Assembly: GCF_047344985.1 (NCBI RefSeq)
Contig: NZ_CP178861.1
Span: forward strand, 3,596,001-3,660,000
Source of the DNA: Bdellovibrio sp047344985
GTDB taxonomy: Bacteria > Bdellovibrionota > Bdellovibrionia > Bdellovibrionales > Bdellovibrionaceae
Reading direction: 5' to 3'
DNA length: 64,000 nucleotides
Shown here: piece after piece, positions 41,910 to 49,188 of the stretch
How the letters are laid out: every line of letters begins with the position of its first letter
Position numbering within the stretch: position 1 is the stretch's first letter
Program-made: the position numbers and the translations under genes
The notes under the pieces: model-generated
What the model was told of the DNA's origin: nothing
What the model saw: the letters and a program-made list of their open reading frames with translations, nothing else
The model's database searches: none

Positions 41910-42854
41910 TCGTCGTCGGTATTCGGATAGTGTCATTCCGAACTCTCGCAAAAAGATTTTTCTGAAAGAAGAAACGTCACTCATCCCCACTTGTGACACG
42001 ACATCTTCAATGCTCAACTTTGAATTACTTAGTAGTAAACGTGCTTTCTGAACCCGTTTCAATTGAAGGAACTTCTTTGGTGGGTGGCCATAAGATGAGG
42101 TGATCCTTCTCTGAAAGCTCCGCAAACTCATGCCACAACGGGCTGCCATTTCCTGAATTGAAATATTCTTATCAATATTCAAATCAATCCATTTTTCTAA
42201 AGCTTTAAACTGATCTACCTCTTGAGTGTTTACCGTTAACTCAGCCGCATAAATAGATTGTTTTTCTCTCGTACTGTCGGCCAAAAGTAGTTTTCCGATT
42301 TCTTGAGTTACCTTCTTTCCGCTTGATCTTGAAATAATATTAAGAGTGAGATCAACAATAGCAAGATAGCCACCAGCAGTGATAGTGGACGATGTTTCAC
42401 AAAGCATCTTCTGCATTTTCCATTGAACATTCGGGAAATTCTTTTTTACAAAGCTCTCGCAGGACCAGTGAGTTGTAGCTTGCTTACCATCAAGTACTCC
42501 AGTGCTGGCCAAAAACAAAACTCCTAGGCAGGCTGATGCAATCACAACATTGTTTTCATGCAACGATTTAAGAAGTTCACTTTCTTTATGCCAATTAAGA
42601 AGCATATTTTCGTCCATTCCCTGAGATGGACTAACTATCACATAATCATACTTCTCTTTACTCTTTTGTAATTGTATCTGGAAAATACCGTTTCTAAAGA
42701 CTCGCTTCTTATAGCTAATAAATTCTATCTTGTAGATTTCGGCCCCTAAGACGTAATTCGCGGCTTCAAAAATTTCTTTAATTAAAATTGTTACGCCAAG
42801 AGCGGATCGATTATGAACAAGTATCCCAATATTCACACTTTTAAATTTTGGCAT
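41901..42854 (-). CDS. GlxA-type AraC-family regulator
   Basis: The 317-residue protein has an N-terminal DJ-1/PfpI-like domain (about 1-180; the DJ-1 nucleophile-elbow position reads ASACLGVLFLASTGVLDGKQATTHW) and a C-terminal AraC helix-turn-helix (about 215-315; ISIQEMAARCGMSLRSFQRRI; VVSQVGMSDVSSFRKIFLREFGMTLSEYRRR). It probably controls the divergent SnoaL-SnoaL-hydrolase unit. Two GGCATTTAT direct repeats, 21 bp apart, lie around its start. Confidence 0.88.
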   Translation of the reverse strand: MPKFKSVNIGILVHNRSALGVTILIKEIFEAANYVLGAEIYKIEFISYKKRVFRNGIFQIQLQKSKEKYDYVIVSPSQGMDENMLLNWHKESELLKSLHENNVVIASACLGVLFLASTGVLDGKQATTHWSCESFVKKNFPNVQWKMQKMLCETSSTITAGGYLAIVDLTLNIISRSSGKKVTQEIGKLLLADSTREKQSIYAAELTVNTQEVDQFKALEKWIDLNIDKNISIQEMAARCGMSLRSFQRRITSSYGHPPKKFLQLKRVQKARLLLSNSKLSIEDVVSQVGMSDVSSFRKIFLREFGMTLSEYRRRLF

Positions 42855-42883
42855 TTATAACCTCATAAATGGCATTTATGCCA
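42850..42883. promoter_or_regulatory. paired direct repeats, candidate AraC half-sites
   Basis: GGCATTTAT occurs at 42850-42858 and 42871-42879, 21 bp apart, the spacing typical of AraC half-sites. The second copy is also half of TGGCATTTATGCCA, an inverted repeat with a two-base spacer. They lie between the GlxA-like regulator and the SnoaL gene. Confidence 0.55.
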
Positions 42884-42934
42884 CTACTGTAGCAGATTAA
42901 TTTGGATTAACATACTTATAAAAAGGAGCCATCT

Positions 42935-43333
42935 ATGAATACAGACGAGAAAAATTTAAAGGTAGTTGAATCTTATTTCAACCACCTCTCTAAGGGAGAA
43001 ATGGAGAAAGTCGGACAACTCATCGCTGATGATGTCATCTGGCACCAACCAGGTAATCACCAAGCCTCAGGAACTTATAAAGGAAAACAAGAGCTATTCC
43101 CCCACTTGGGTAAAATGATGGAAATTACCCAAGGAACATTAAAGCTTGAGCCAAAACATATTATGGCAAATGGAGACTTAGTATCTGTCATCATTCAGTT
43201 TTCAGCTCAACGTGAAGGAAAAAGCATGTCGATGGCGGGAGTCGATCTATTGAAAATTCAAGATAGTAAAATAAAAGAAGTTTGGCTCTTCTCTGAAGAT
43301 CAAGAAGCTGAAGATAATTTTTGGGGCCGCTAG
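42935..43333 (+). CDS. SnoaL-like (NTF2-fold) protein 1
   Basis: The 132-residue protein starts at ATG 42935, with AAAGGAG upstream. NTF2/SnoaL pattern: VVESYFNHLSKGEMEKVGQLIADDVIWHQPGNHQASGTYKG and VDLLKIQDSKIKEVWLFSEDQEA. Family members include polyketide cyclases and ligand-binding proteins; the reaction here is unknown. First gene of a three-gene unit. Confidence 0.88.
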   Translation: MNTDEKNLKVVESYFNHLSKGEMEKVGQLIADDVIWHQPGNHQASGTYKGKQELFPHLGKMMEITQGTLKLEPKHIMANGDLVSVIIQFSAQREGKSMSMAGVDLLKIQDSKIKEVWLFSEDQEAEDNFWGR

Positions 43334-43372
43334 AATAAACGATCAACAGCTATTAAAAGAAGAGGAAATCTT

Positions 43373-43750
43373 ATGACAACAGAAGAAAGCAACAAACAAA
43401 TTGTCTCAACGGCATACCAAAGAATTTTTGGCGATTTAGATGTTACGGCAGTAGATGAATATATGACAGAAAACTTCATTCAACACAATCCAACGATTGC
43501 GGACGGTCCGAAAGGAGTGAAAGCGCTTTTGCAAATGCTCATCTCTCAAGGCGTGCCAAAGCAAAAAATTAGTTTCAAACATATTGCAGCCGAAGGTGAT
43601 ATTGTTTTCCTTCATTCGAGATATGAAATGGCCGGAAAAGAATGGCGATTTATCGATATTTACCGAATAGAAAACAACAAATTAGCAGAGCACTGGGACG
43701 CCATGATGCCAATGCCCGATGGGCGTGCGAACAATAATCCGATGTTCTAA
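43373..43750 (+). CDS. SnoaL-like (NTF2-fold) protein 2
   Basis: The 125-residue protein belongs to the SnoaL-like group (VSTAYQRIFGDLDVTAVDEYMTENFIQHNPTIADGPKG; WRFIDIYRIENNKLAEHWDAMMPMP). It resembles predicted aldol-cyclase/SnoaL proteins. RBS GAGGAAA. It follows SnoaL 1 by 39 bp and precedes the cysteine hydrolase by 20 bp. Reaction unknown. Confidence 0.88.
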   Translation: MTTEESNKQIVSTAYQRIFGDLDVTAVDEYMTENFIQHNPTIADGPKGVKALLQMLISQGVPKQKISFKHIAAEGDIVFLHSRYEMAGKEWRFIDIYRIENNKLAEHWDAMMPMPDGRANNNPMF

Positions 43751-43770
43751 TTAAAATATTTTAGGTGAAT

Positions 43771-44280
43771 ATGAAAAAAGCTTTAATCGTCATAGATATT
43801 CAAAACGAATACTTTCTTGGTGGAAAGTTTCCATTGTGGAATCCAGAAATGGCATTAGATACAACGTTAGAACTTATCGACCTAGCTAAAAAACAAAATA
43901 TTCCCGTTGTCCTTATCCGACATGTACTTGGTGTTGATTCTCCATTCTTCACCCCTGAAAGCAGCGGCGTAATGATACATCAAAAAATTCTCGAAGCGGT
44001 TCCGAGTGCCCCAGTGATCAACAAACAATACGCTGACTCGTTTTATAAAACGGAACTTGAAGCTGTCTTAAATCGATTCGGTGTCGAACACATTGTACTG
44101 TGTGGGATGATGACACAAAACTGCGTGACCCACACTGCTCTTTCGAAGAGTGCTGAAAAGTACAAAGTGTCCATCGTTGCAGATGCTTGTGCAACCGTTA
44201 GTGACGCAATTCATACCATAGCGGTCGACGCCCTAGTGCCACGTGAAATACTTACTAGCTTAGATGTTTTAGCGCAATGA
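43771..44280 (+). CDS. isochorismatase-family cysteine hydrolase
   Basis: The start is ATG 43771 (MKKALIVIDIQNEYFLGG). The 169-residue protein has the cysteine hydrolase triad of the family: D9 in VIDIQNEY, a Lys in VINKQYADSFYKTELE and the Cys in LCGMMTQNCVTHTALSKS. The family removes amides or pyruvoyl groups from small molecules (nicotinamidase, isochorismatase). The substrate is not determined. Last gene before the strong hairpin at 44286. Confidence 0.9.
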   Translation: MKKALIVIDIQNEYFLGGKFPLWNPEMALDTTLELIDLAKKQNIPVVLIRHVLGVDSPFFTPESSGVMIHQKILEAVPSAPVINKQYADSFYKTELEAVLNRFGVEHIVLCGMMTQNCVTHTALSKSAEKYKVSIVADACATVSDAIHTIAVDALVPREILTSLDVLAQ

Positions 44281-44285
44281 AGTGC

Positions 44286-44319
44286 GAAGGTGGGGTTGAT
44301 TTTACTCAACCCCACCTTC
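44286..44319. terminator. perfect 14-bp bidirectional terminator
   Basis: GAAGGTGGGGTTGA (44286-44299) pairs perfectly with TCAACCCCACCTTC (44306-44319) around a six-base loop. It separates the SnoaL-hydrolase unit from the convergent cupin gene. Confidence 0.85.
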
Positions 44320-44358
44320 ATTTATGCGAGTAAGTCAGTTTTGAAAATTTGAACCTAT

Positions 44359-44832
44359 CTATTTTTTTGTCTTTACTTGTGAATTAAGAAAAGAAATGTC
44401 CATCCCTTTTTCATAGTAAGTAAACAAAATACAATCTTCACCTTCAAAACATTTATTATCATGTGGGTCTTTGCCAGGTTGATACCACCACGAACCCGCT
44501 GGTAATGGCTTCGCATTGCTTACGTCACCATCAAAATTAGATTCCTGTCCCTTAATGACGACTGACCAATAATCCGAACTATGGGTATGTGGGGTAGCCA
44601 CTGTTCCTGCGGGTATCTTAACCAGCACTCCAATTGGTTTTCCTTTTGCTGCTAGATCTCCGAAAACCACTGCCATCTGAGGCCCTTTATCTCCTAATTC
44701 TGGAACCATCGGCATCCATTTCACCTGAGATGCATGAGTGACGGTAGGCTCTTTTTTGAAATTTTCAGCTTGGGCGTGACTAGACAACATCGAAGCAATA
44801 AATATAAACATTATTGTTTTTAAACTTCTCAT
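44359..44832 (-). CDS. secreted cupin-like protein (DUF4437-type)
   Basis: The 157-residue protein has a signal peptide (cleavage after AQA) and a cupin core: GVLVKIPAGTVATPHTHSSDYWSVVIKGQES and LPAGSWWYQPGKDPHDNKCFEGED. Two histidines (PHTHSSDY) and a later His (DPHDNK) could hold a metal as in other cupins. Periplasmic; substrate unknown. RBS AAGGAG. It is 37 bp from the NmrA gene on the same strand. Confidence 0.85.
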   Translation of the reverse strand: MRSLKTIMFIFIASMLSSHAQAENFKKEPTVTHASQVKWMPMVPELGDKGPQMAVVFGDLAAKGKPIGVLVKIPAGTVATPHTHSSDYWSVVIKGQESNFDGDVSNAKPLPAGSWWYQPGKDPHDNKCFEGEDCILFTYYEKGMDISFLNSQVKTKK

Positions 44833-44869
44833 TTTTGTATTTCTCCTTGTTATATTTTCTATTCTATTT

Positions 44870-45733
44870 TTATCGAATACCCATATCTGAAAGCCATTGC
44901 TCTATAGAGCGAGGTTTGAAATCTAAAACATTCTGAGCACTTGTATTTCGGTTAATAACGTTTTCCTTCGACTTCTCGATTGTATTGTAAATTTCTTCCA
45001 CACCGGCTGCCGCGATCTCTCCAAACAATGGCACTAACAATTTTCCATATTCAGCAGGCTTCAAACTTTCAAATGTAATCTTTTTGCCAAAGTATTTTGA
45101 AAATGAATCAGCCAAATCTTTTCCTGTAATGCCTGGAAACTGGCCAACACCGACAATACCAGTAACAGAAGGTTTATTAAAAAGCTCGATGGCAACATCA
45201 GCCACATCAAGGTGAGAGCCCCACGAAACTGCATAATCTGAGCGAATAGGATATTGAATAACGCCTTTACTCTTAACAGCTTCCAAAGTCATAGGAAGAA
45301 GAAGATTTTCAAGATAAAAACGTGGAGCAATAACCGCTGATGATACTCCGGATTTCTCTACCTCTCTTTTTAAAACTGAAACAGCGTTGTCATCCGAGTA
45401 CTGCAAAGGAGTTCCAGGAGCATCAATTGTCCATCCACTTGTTGAAATAATAACTCGCTTGGGTTTTGCACTCATAATAGCTTTACCAATATTTTTAGCG
45501 AACTCTAGGCGCATTTCTTCCGGACCTAATGGTAAATGAACAAATACTCCCTCGGCTCCTTTATAGGCTGCTATTAATGATTCAACTGACGAATTATCAA
45601 CCGCAATCGCTGGCAAGTCGTTAAGGGATTTGGTGTCTCGAACAGCACCAACTGCGTTTTTTCCCGCTGCTAATAGTTTCTTGTAGAGCGGAGAGCCTTG
45701 GGCCCCTGATGCTCCATGAATAATGTATTTCAT
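44870..45733 (-). CDS. NmrA-like NAD(P)-binding protein
   Basis: The 287-residue protein has an N-terminal Rossmann fold (YIIHGASGAQGSPLYKKLLAAG; AVRDTKSL) and a NmrA-like body (YSDDNAVSVLKREVEKSGVSSAVIAPRFYLENLL, GQFPGITGKDLADSFSKYFGKKITF). It lacks the YxxxK of true SDRs. Such proteins sense or use NAD(P)H; some are azoreductase or quinone reductase relatives. RBS GAGGAG. It is probably controlled by the divergent AraC regulator. Confidence 0.9.
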   Translation of the reverse strand: MKYIIHGASGAQGSPLYKKLLAAGKNAVGAVRDTKSLNDLPAIAVDNSSVESLIAAYKGAEGVFVHLPLGPEEMRLEFAKNIGKAIMSAKPKRVIISTSGWTIDAPGTPLQYSDDNAVSVLKREVEKSGVSSAVIAPRFYLENLLLPMTLEAVKSKGVIQYPIRSDYAVSWGSHLDVADVAIELFNKPSVTGIVGVGQFPGITGKDLADSFSKYFGKKITFESLKPAEYGKLLVPLFGEIAAAGVEEIYNTIEKSKENVINRNTSAQNVLDFKPRSIEQWLSDMGIR

Positions 45734-45798
45734 TGTAATCTCCTCAAATACAGTTAATGACAGTAGATAAATATTAGACTATTAACCCAGTACCTCAA

Positions 45799-45830
45799 GG
45801 TAAGTAACTATATGAACAATGGTAAATAAT
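45799..45830. promoter_or_regulatory. imperfect direct repeats, candidate AraC half-sites
   Basis: GGTAAGTAAC (45799-45808) and GGTAAATAAT (45821-45830) match at eight of ten positions and are 22 bp apart, in the divergent gap between the NmrA-like and AraC genes. Confidence 0.35.
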
Positions 45831-45864
45831 AGACACATCATTGAAAAAAACAAAAATTGATGGC

Positions 45865-46785
45865 ATGATTAAAAAACTGATGAAAAAAGAAAAAACTAAA
45901 ATCAACGATATTCGAAGACTTGAATACCAGCCACCCGGATCTTTTTCTTTGGATTTAGAGATCTTTACGATGTCAAACCTCCGCAAGCGTGCGTGTGGAC
46001 AAAGTCTCCTCGCTACACATAGATATGCTTTCTATACATTGATTTTTGTAACAAGTGGAAGAAGTCGCCAGCTGCTCGACTTCAAACCTTTGATGTGTAA
46101 GCCTGGATCGCTCATTGCAATTAAACCCGGACAAGCGCATAACTTCGGAACTGAAATAAACTGGGATGGCTGGATGGTTGTTTTTCGGCCTGAGTTTCTG
46201 GGAACTTCGCGAATGGCGGATCAAGATTTACAACTTGATATTGTTCTTGAGCAACTTGGTGAGCACATCGAACTCAAGGAGCAGGAATTTTCATGTGTAA
46301 CTGAAATTATAACCAAGATGTTAAAGGATACTGAAATTAAAGCTCCTCAACGAGAAATACATACTTTACTTCGACATCAATTGGCCGCACTGCTATTACG
46401 GCTGAATATATTCTACGGGCACAGAGTAGAAAGGAACAATGATTCAAGTTCCCAACAGCGGTTTAAGGACTTCAAACGTCTTGTTGAAGATAAATTTACG
46501 TATTGGCACCAAGTTGGTGATTATCTGAGCCACCTAAAATGTTCAGAAAAAAGCTTGTCACGAGCGACAACAGAATTTGCAGGAATGAATGCGAAATCAT
46601 TTATTGCTGCTCGTATTAATCTGGAGGCGAAAAGGCTACTTGCTCATACAGACCAGTCCGTAACTGCAATTAGCGAAAGTCTAGGCTTTGACGAGACCAC
46701 AAATTTTATTAAATTCTTTAAACGTACAGTCGGCACCACTCCAGCCAAATTTAGGCAACAAACGAATAAAAGCAAATTAGGTTAA
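45865..46785 (+). CDS. AraC-family regulator with cupin-like sensor domain
   Basis: The frame opens at TTG 45841; ATG 45865 (or 45880) is the likelier start, but no strong ribosome binding site marks any of them. The N-terminal part resembles an AraC ligand-binding cupin (YAFYTLIFVTSGRSRQLLDF, CKPGSLIAIKPGQAHNF). The C-terminal helix-turn-helix follows (VGDYLSHLKCSEKSLSRATTEF; AISESLGFDETTNFIKFFKRTVGTTPAKFRQ). It probably controls the divergent NmrA-cupin pair. Confidence 0.85.
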   Translation: MIKKLMKKEKTKINDIRRLEYQPPGSFSLDLEIFTMSNLRKRACGQSLLATHRYAFYTLIFVTSGRSRQLLDFKPLMCKPGSLIAIKPGQAHNFGTEINWDGWMVVFRPEFLGTSRMADQDLQLDIVLEQLGEHIELKEQEFSCVTEIITKMLKDTEIKAPQREIHTLLRHQLAALLLRLNIFYGHRVERNNDSSSQQRFKDFKRLVEDKFTYWHQVGDYLSHLKCSEKSLSRATTEFAGMNAKSFIAARINLEAKRLLAHTDQSVTAISESLGFDETTNFIKFFKRTVGTTPAKFRQQTNKSKLG

Positions 46786-46788
46786 TTA

Positions 46789-46962
46789 ATGAAAAAGCCA
46801 AAAACACCTCTTAAAGTAGAACTCATTCCTATTTACATCTCACAAGAAGAATTTGTAGAGAAGAAAGAAGAAGTTCAGAACCTGATTGCTAGAATTTTGA
46901 TAGATTACCATAAAAAGAAAATTACAAAGAAGAACGCTGGTTCGATTCCCACCACCATCTGA
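46789..46962 (+). CDS. small basic protein, 57 residues
   Basis: ATG 46789 follows the AraC stop by 3 bp, and the frame has 57 codons. The sequence is helical and charged (IYISQEEFVEKKEEVQNLIA, then IDYHKKKITKKN). Its last codons run into a sequence that resembles a tRNA/tmRNA 3' end on the + strand (GGTTCGATTCCCACCACCA). It may be an accessory or excision-type protein of the island; no family recognised. The frame could have been extended by the insertion. Confidence 0.5.
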   Translation: MKKPKTPLKVELIPIYISQEEFVEKKEEVQNLIARILIDYHKKKITKKNAGSIPTTI

Positions 46963-47024
46963 CCTAACCAATGGATAGGCGAACACCATCCGTAAAAATA
47001 AAATTGAAATAAATTAGATACTTA

Positions 47025-47049
47025 CGAACCACTCGTTTCGAGTGGTTCG
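47025..47049. terminator. hairpin at the right edge of the island
   Basis: CGAACCACTCG (47025-47035) pairs with CGAGTGGTTCG (47039-47049) around a three-base loop, directly beyond the ssrA 3' end. The T run lies between ssrA and the stem on the - strand, so it is not a standard terminator for ssrA, but it could block read-through. Confidence 0.6.
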
Positions 47050-47068
47050 CTTAAAAAATTGGTGGAGG
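47050..47068. repeat. right boundary repeat of the ssrA island
   Basis: CTTAAAAAATTGGTGGAGG overlaps the last nine bases of ssrA and its downstream T run. It matches the left copy at 41235-41252 except for one extra T. Confidence 0.7.
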
Positions 47069-47405
47069 CGGCGGGAATTGAACCCGCGTCCGCAAGTGAT
47101 CCGCGATAAGGCGCTACATACTTAGTCAGTGCTTTAGTTTGTTCAGCCAGCTTCCACTAACAAAATCAGACTGAACACTCCCCCAGTAAATTTAAGCGAG
47201 TCTGCTGGAGAAAACCCAACTCACCGAGGTCCCTAAATGACGATCAATCCAAGTGCGGAACCACCACAAGGTTGATCGTGCTGCTTAATTAAGCTGCAAG
47301 TGCGTAATCGTTGCCAATTACAAAATGGACGTTTTTAACGAGGTCCTCATCCGCCCCGGTATGCTCCTTATGTTTCAGCACCCACGTCGAAGCCAGTACG
47401 CCCCC
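47060..47405 (-). ncRNA. ssrA: tmRNA (ssrA)
   Basis: The 346-nt gene reads 5'-GGGGGCGTACTGGCTTCGAC at its start and ends CGCCTCCACCA, so the acceptor stem (GGGGGCG with CGCCTCC) closes with one G-U pair. The T-arm GCGGGTTCAATTCCCGC is intact. The tag reading frame ends GGC AAC GAT TAC GCA CTT GCA GCT TAA, giving GNDYALAA. tmRNA rescues stalled ribosomes together with SmpB. The gene appears complete despite the island at its 3' end; CCA is encoded. Confidence 0.95.
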
Positions 47406-47810
47406 ATGTGTGAAAACATCAAATCATCTTACCACAAGATTAGCGGCAAAATGAAAATCGTTTATCCTTCCGATTTTGACCCTCACATTCAACGATTAAA
47501 TTTTTAATGACGCAGGACTTTTGTCTTGCAGAGGTGGTGTCATCCTAACGAGATCTTAACGTTAGCACGAGACAATTTACGCCAAAAGGTCGAGATATCC
47601 ACCATTTATAGGCCTATTCCACAGAGTTATCCACACTTGTGCACAAAAAATGGGGCAATAATGACACTAAAATTTAAGAATCTTAAATTTTTATGAATGT
47701 GTTTCGCGTTTAAAACCAGCGCAAACTTTAAGCAAATTATCTAAGTTTAACGAAAGAAGCGTCGACTGCGTCCGCTTTTCTGGCGAGCGGACTCACATTT
47801 TTAAATACAA

Positions 47811-47832
47811 AAAAAGCAGCGATTAAGCTGCT
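47811..47832 (-). terminator. terminator downstream of the TIGR02147 gene, distal
   Basis: On the - strand, AGCAGC (47832-47827) pairs with GCTGCT (47820-47815), followed by a run of seven T. Confidence 0.75.
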
Positions 47833-47858
47833 TCTTTCATCAAAATTGAAAAATTAAA

Positions 47859-47883
47859 AAGCGGTTCTGCAAAAAGAACCGCT
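47859..47883 (-). terminator. hairpin just after the TIGR02147 stop codon
   Basis: AGCGGTTCT (47859-47867) and AGAACCGCT (47875-47883) form a nine-base stem; on the - strand it is followed by TTTTTAATTTTTC. It is the nearer of two stops for the TIGR02147 gene. Confidence 0.75.
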
Positions 47884-47891
47884 CATAAGAA

Positions 47892-49028
47892 TTAACGGAA
47901 TAAATCAGCAGCAGAAGCCGCTGTCGCTGCAAGTGAACTTACATTCGAACGATCTTTATTCGCTGATGCATTCGCAGTCTCAGTCGTCGCTGCTTGCGCA
48001 GGAGCAGGAACTGGTTGCGCTTGCGGAGCCGCCGTCGAAGCTGCCACCGGAGTTTCAACAATCGCCGTCTCAACTTTCAAATCAAGAGCAGGCTTAATCA
48101 CTGTTTTCTCAACACCTTCAACTGCATTCGTCACAGGGAAAAGTTGGATGTTAAGTTGATAAACTCTCTCCCCTTTTTCCTTCATGCGCGCGATTGAATT
48201 GTCTTTGTGGAAAGCTTTTCTCATCTGACGAAGTTTGAATTTAATTTCCTCAAACTCAGCTTTCGTCAAAGACATCGTCAACGTACCGAACTCTCTGTCA
48301 GTCGGTTGATCTTGATACAAAGACTCAAGACCCAAGTACATCAATTGAGATTGAAGCTTACGAACAAGCGCCACAGGAATTTCTTCCGGAGACTCAATCA
48401 AACTTCTGTTCTTTTTAAGCTCGCCCGTCACTTCATCACGACGAAGTTCGCCTGAAGTAATTAATGTATTAAGAGCCGTTTCAATTTCATCTTCAGAAGC
48501 TTTACCACGAAGAAGAGTCTTCAACGCTGCAGTGTCGAAAGAAACTCCCTCTTGATCCACCATCGCGTAAATGATCCACGCAACCCAGTTAGGAACTTTC
48601 TCCCACGTTTTGCGATCGATTTCGCCGGATTTTAATTTTCCAGCAACACGATGCTCGCTTAATTTTTTAAGATACATATTACGTTCAGCCGGATCCGTCG
48701 CTTGCGTGAATTGCACAAGCAAACGGAACTCGTCAGTTTGGTCTTTCATAAAGCCCAAAGCTTTACCGAACTTGCCAATCATATCTTCCGAGAGATTTCT
48801 TTTTCCCTCGATAATCATTTTTAGATAATTGGGAGATTTAATATTCGCCGCTGCTGAAAACACAGCATAGTTATAAGCTCTCAACGATCCTTTCGAAGAC
48901 TTACGTTTGAACTGATAAAAATCCGCCAAGAACTGACGGTAGTTCATGTAATCAGAAAGAACTGGAGGATTCGCGGAACCCATTGAAATTTCTTTGCCTT
49001 TGCTAAACTCAAGATGACTGTTTTGCAT
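47892..49028 (-). CDS. TIGR02147-family protein with low-complexity tail
   Basis: The start is taken at ATG 49028 (GGAG eleven bases upstream); ATG 48983 is an alternative, and the longer frame from 49127 would run into a terminator of the next gene. The family core is clear: YMNYRQFLADFYQFKRK, FSAAANIKSPNYLKMIIEGKRNLS, TDEFRLLVQFTQATDPAERN and VPNWVAWIIYAMVDQEG. TIGR02147 proteins often have helix-turn-helix and sensor-like parts; function is unclear. The last 70 residues are Ala/Pro/Thr-rich. A second family member is at 60382. Confidence 0.87.
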   Translation of the reverse strand: MQNSHLEFSKGKEISMGSANPPVLSDYMNYRQFLADFYQFKRKSSKGSLRAYNYAVFSAAANIKSPNYLKMIIEGKRNLSEDMIGKFGKALGFMKDQTDEFRLLVQFTQATDPAERNMYLKKLSEHRVAGKLKSGEIDRKTWEKVPNWVAWIIYAMVDQEGVSFDTAALKTLLRGKASEDEIETALNTLITSGELRRDEVTGELKKNRSLIESPEEIPVALVRKLQSQLMYLGLESLYQDQPTDREFGTLTMSLTKAEFEEIKFKLRQMRKAFHKDNSIARMKEKGERVYQLNIQLFPVTNAVEGVEKTVIKPALDLKVETAIVETPVAASTAAPQAQPVPAPAQAATTETANASANKDRSNVSSLAATAASAADLFR

Positions 49029-49125
49029 AGAAATCAGATCTCCTTTTGCACCCAAATAGTTCACCCGATTTAAATCTTCAAAACAAGCTGATTTGTGCAC
49101 AAAGGGCTTTACGTTATTGCAAAGC

Positions 49126-49157
49126 ATAAAAAAAGGGACTCTTGTGGAGTCCCTTTT
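49126..49157 (-). terminator. rho-independent terminator
   Basis: AAAAGGGACTC (49131-49141) pairs with GAGTCCCTTTT (49147-49157) and is followed on the - strand by a run of T. It ends the secreted-protein gene at 49189. This argues against the TIGR02147 gene starting at 49127. Confidence 0.88.
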
Positions 49158-49188
49158 CAGTCGTCGAGTTTTAAAAAGCTTCTATTTA

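Larger units (their letters stand above)
41235..47068. mobile_element. putative genomic island at the ssrA 3' end
   Basis: The segment is bounded by CTTAAAAAATGGTGGAGG (41235-41252) and CTTAAAAAATTGGTGGAGG (47050-47068), which are identical except for one extra T. The right copy is the 3' end of the intact tmRNA gene; the left copy is a partial duplicate. Inside lie a recombinase C-terminal domain, two small ORFs and two AraC-regulated enzyme clusters. The inside looks richer in A and T than the flanks, by eye. No complete integrase with a catalytic domain is present, so the element may be immobile now. Confidence 0.6.
47406..47891. other. 486-bp intergenic region between ssrA and the TIGR02147 gene
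   Basis: No convincing gene is seen. The part next to ssrA should hold its promoter; a -10-like TAAGAT is present on the - strand but not well placed. A consensus DnaA-box 9-mer (TTATCCACA) is at 47627-47635 without a cluster around it. Two hairpins at the right end serve the TIGR02147 gene. Confidence 0.6.

Noticed and set aside
46936..46962. Possible tRNA gene ending GGTTCGATTCCCACCACCA
   Set aside because: The T-arm stem has only three of five pairs and no acceptor or anticodon arm is found upstream; it is more likely a duplicated RNA-gene end.
47325..47507. Frame of 60 codons on the + strand over the ssrA 5' half
   Set aside because: The region is the tmRNA gene and its promoter on the - strand; no ribosome binding site supports coding.
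47627..47635. DnaA-box consensus TTATCCACA near ssrA and again at 55252-55260
   Set aside because: Two single 9-mers in 64 kb are expected by chance; no cluster, AT-unwinding region or dnaA gene is near, so no origin is claimed.
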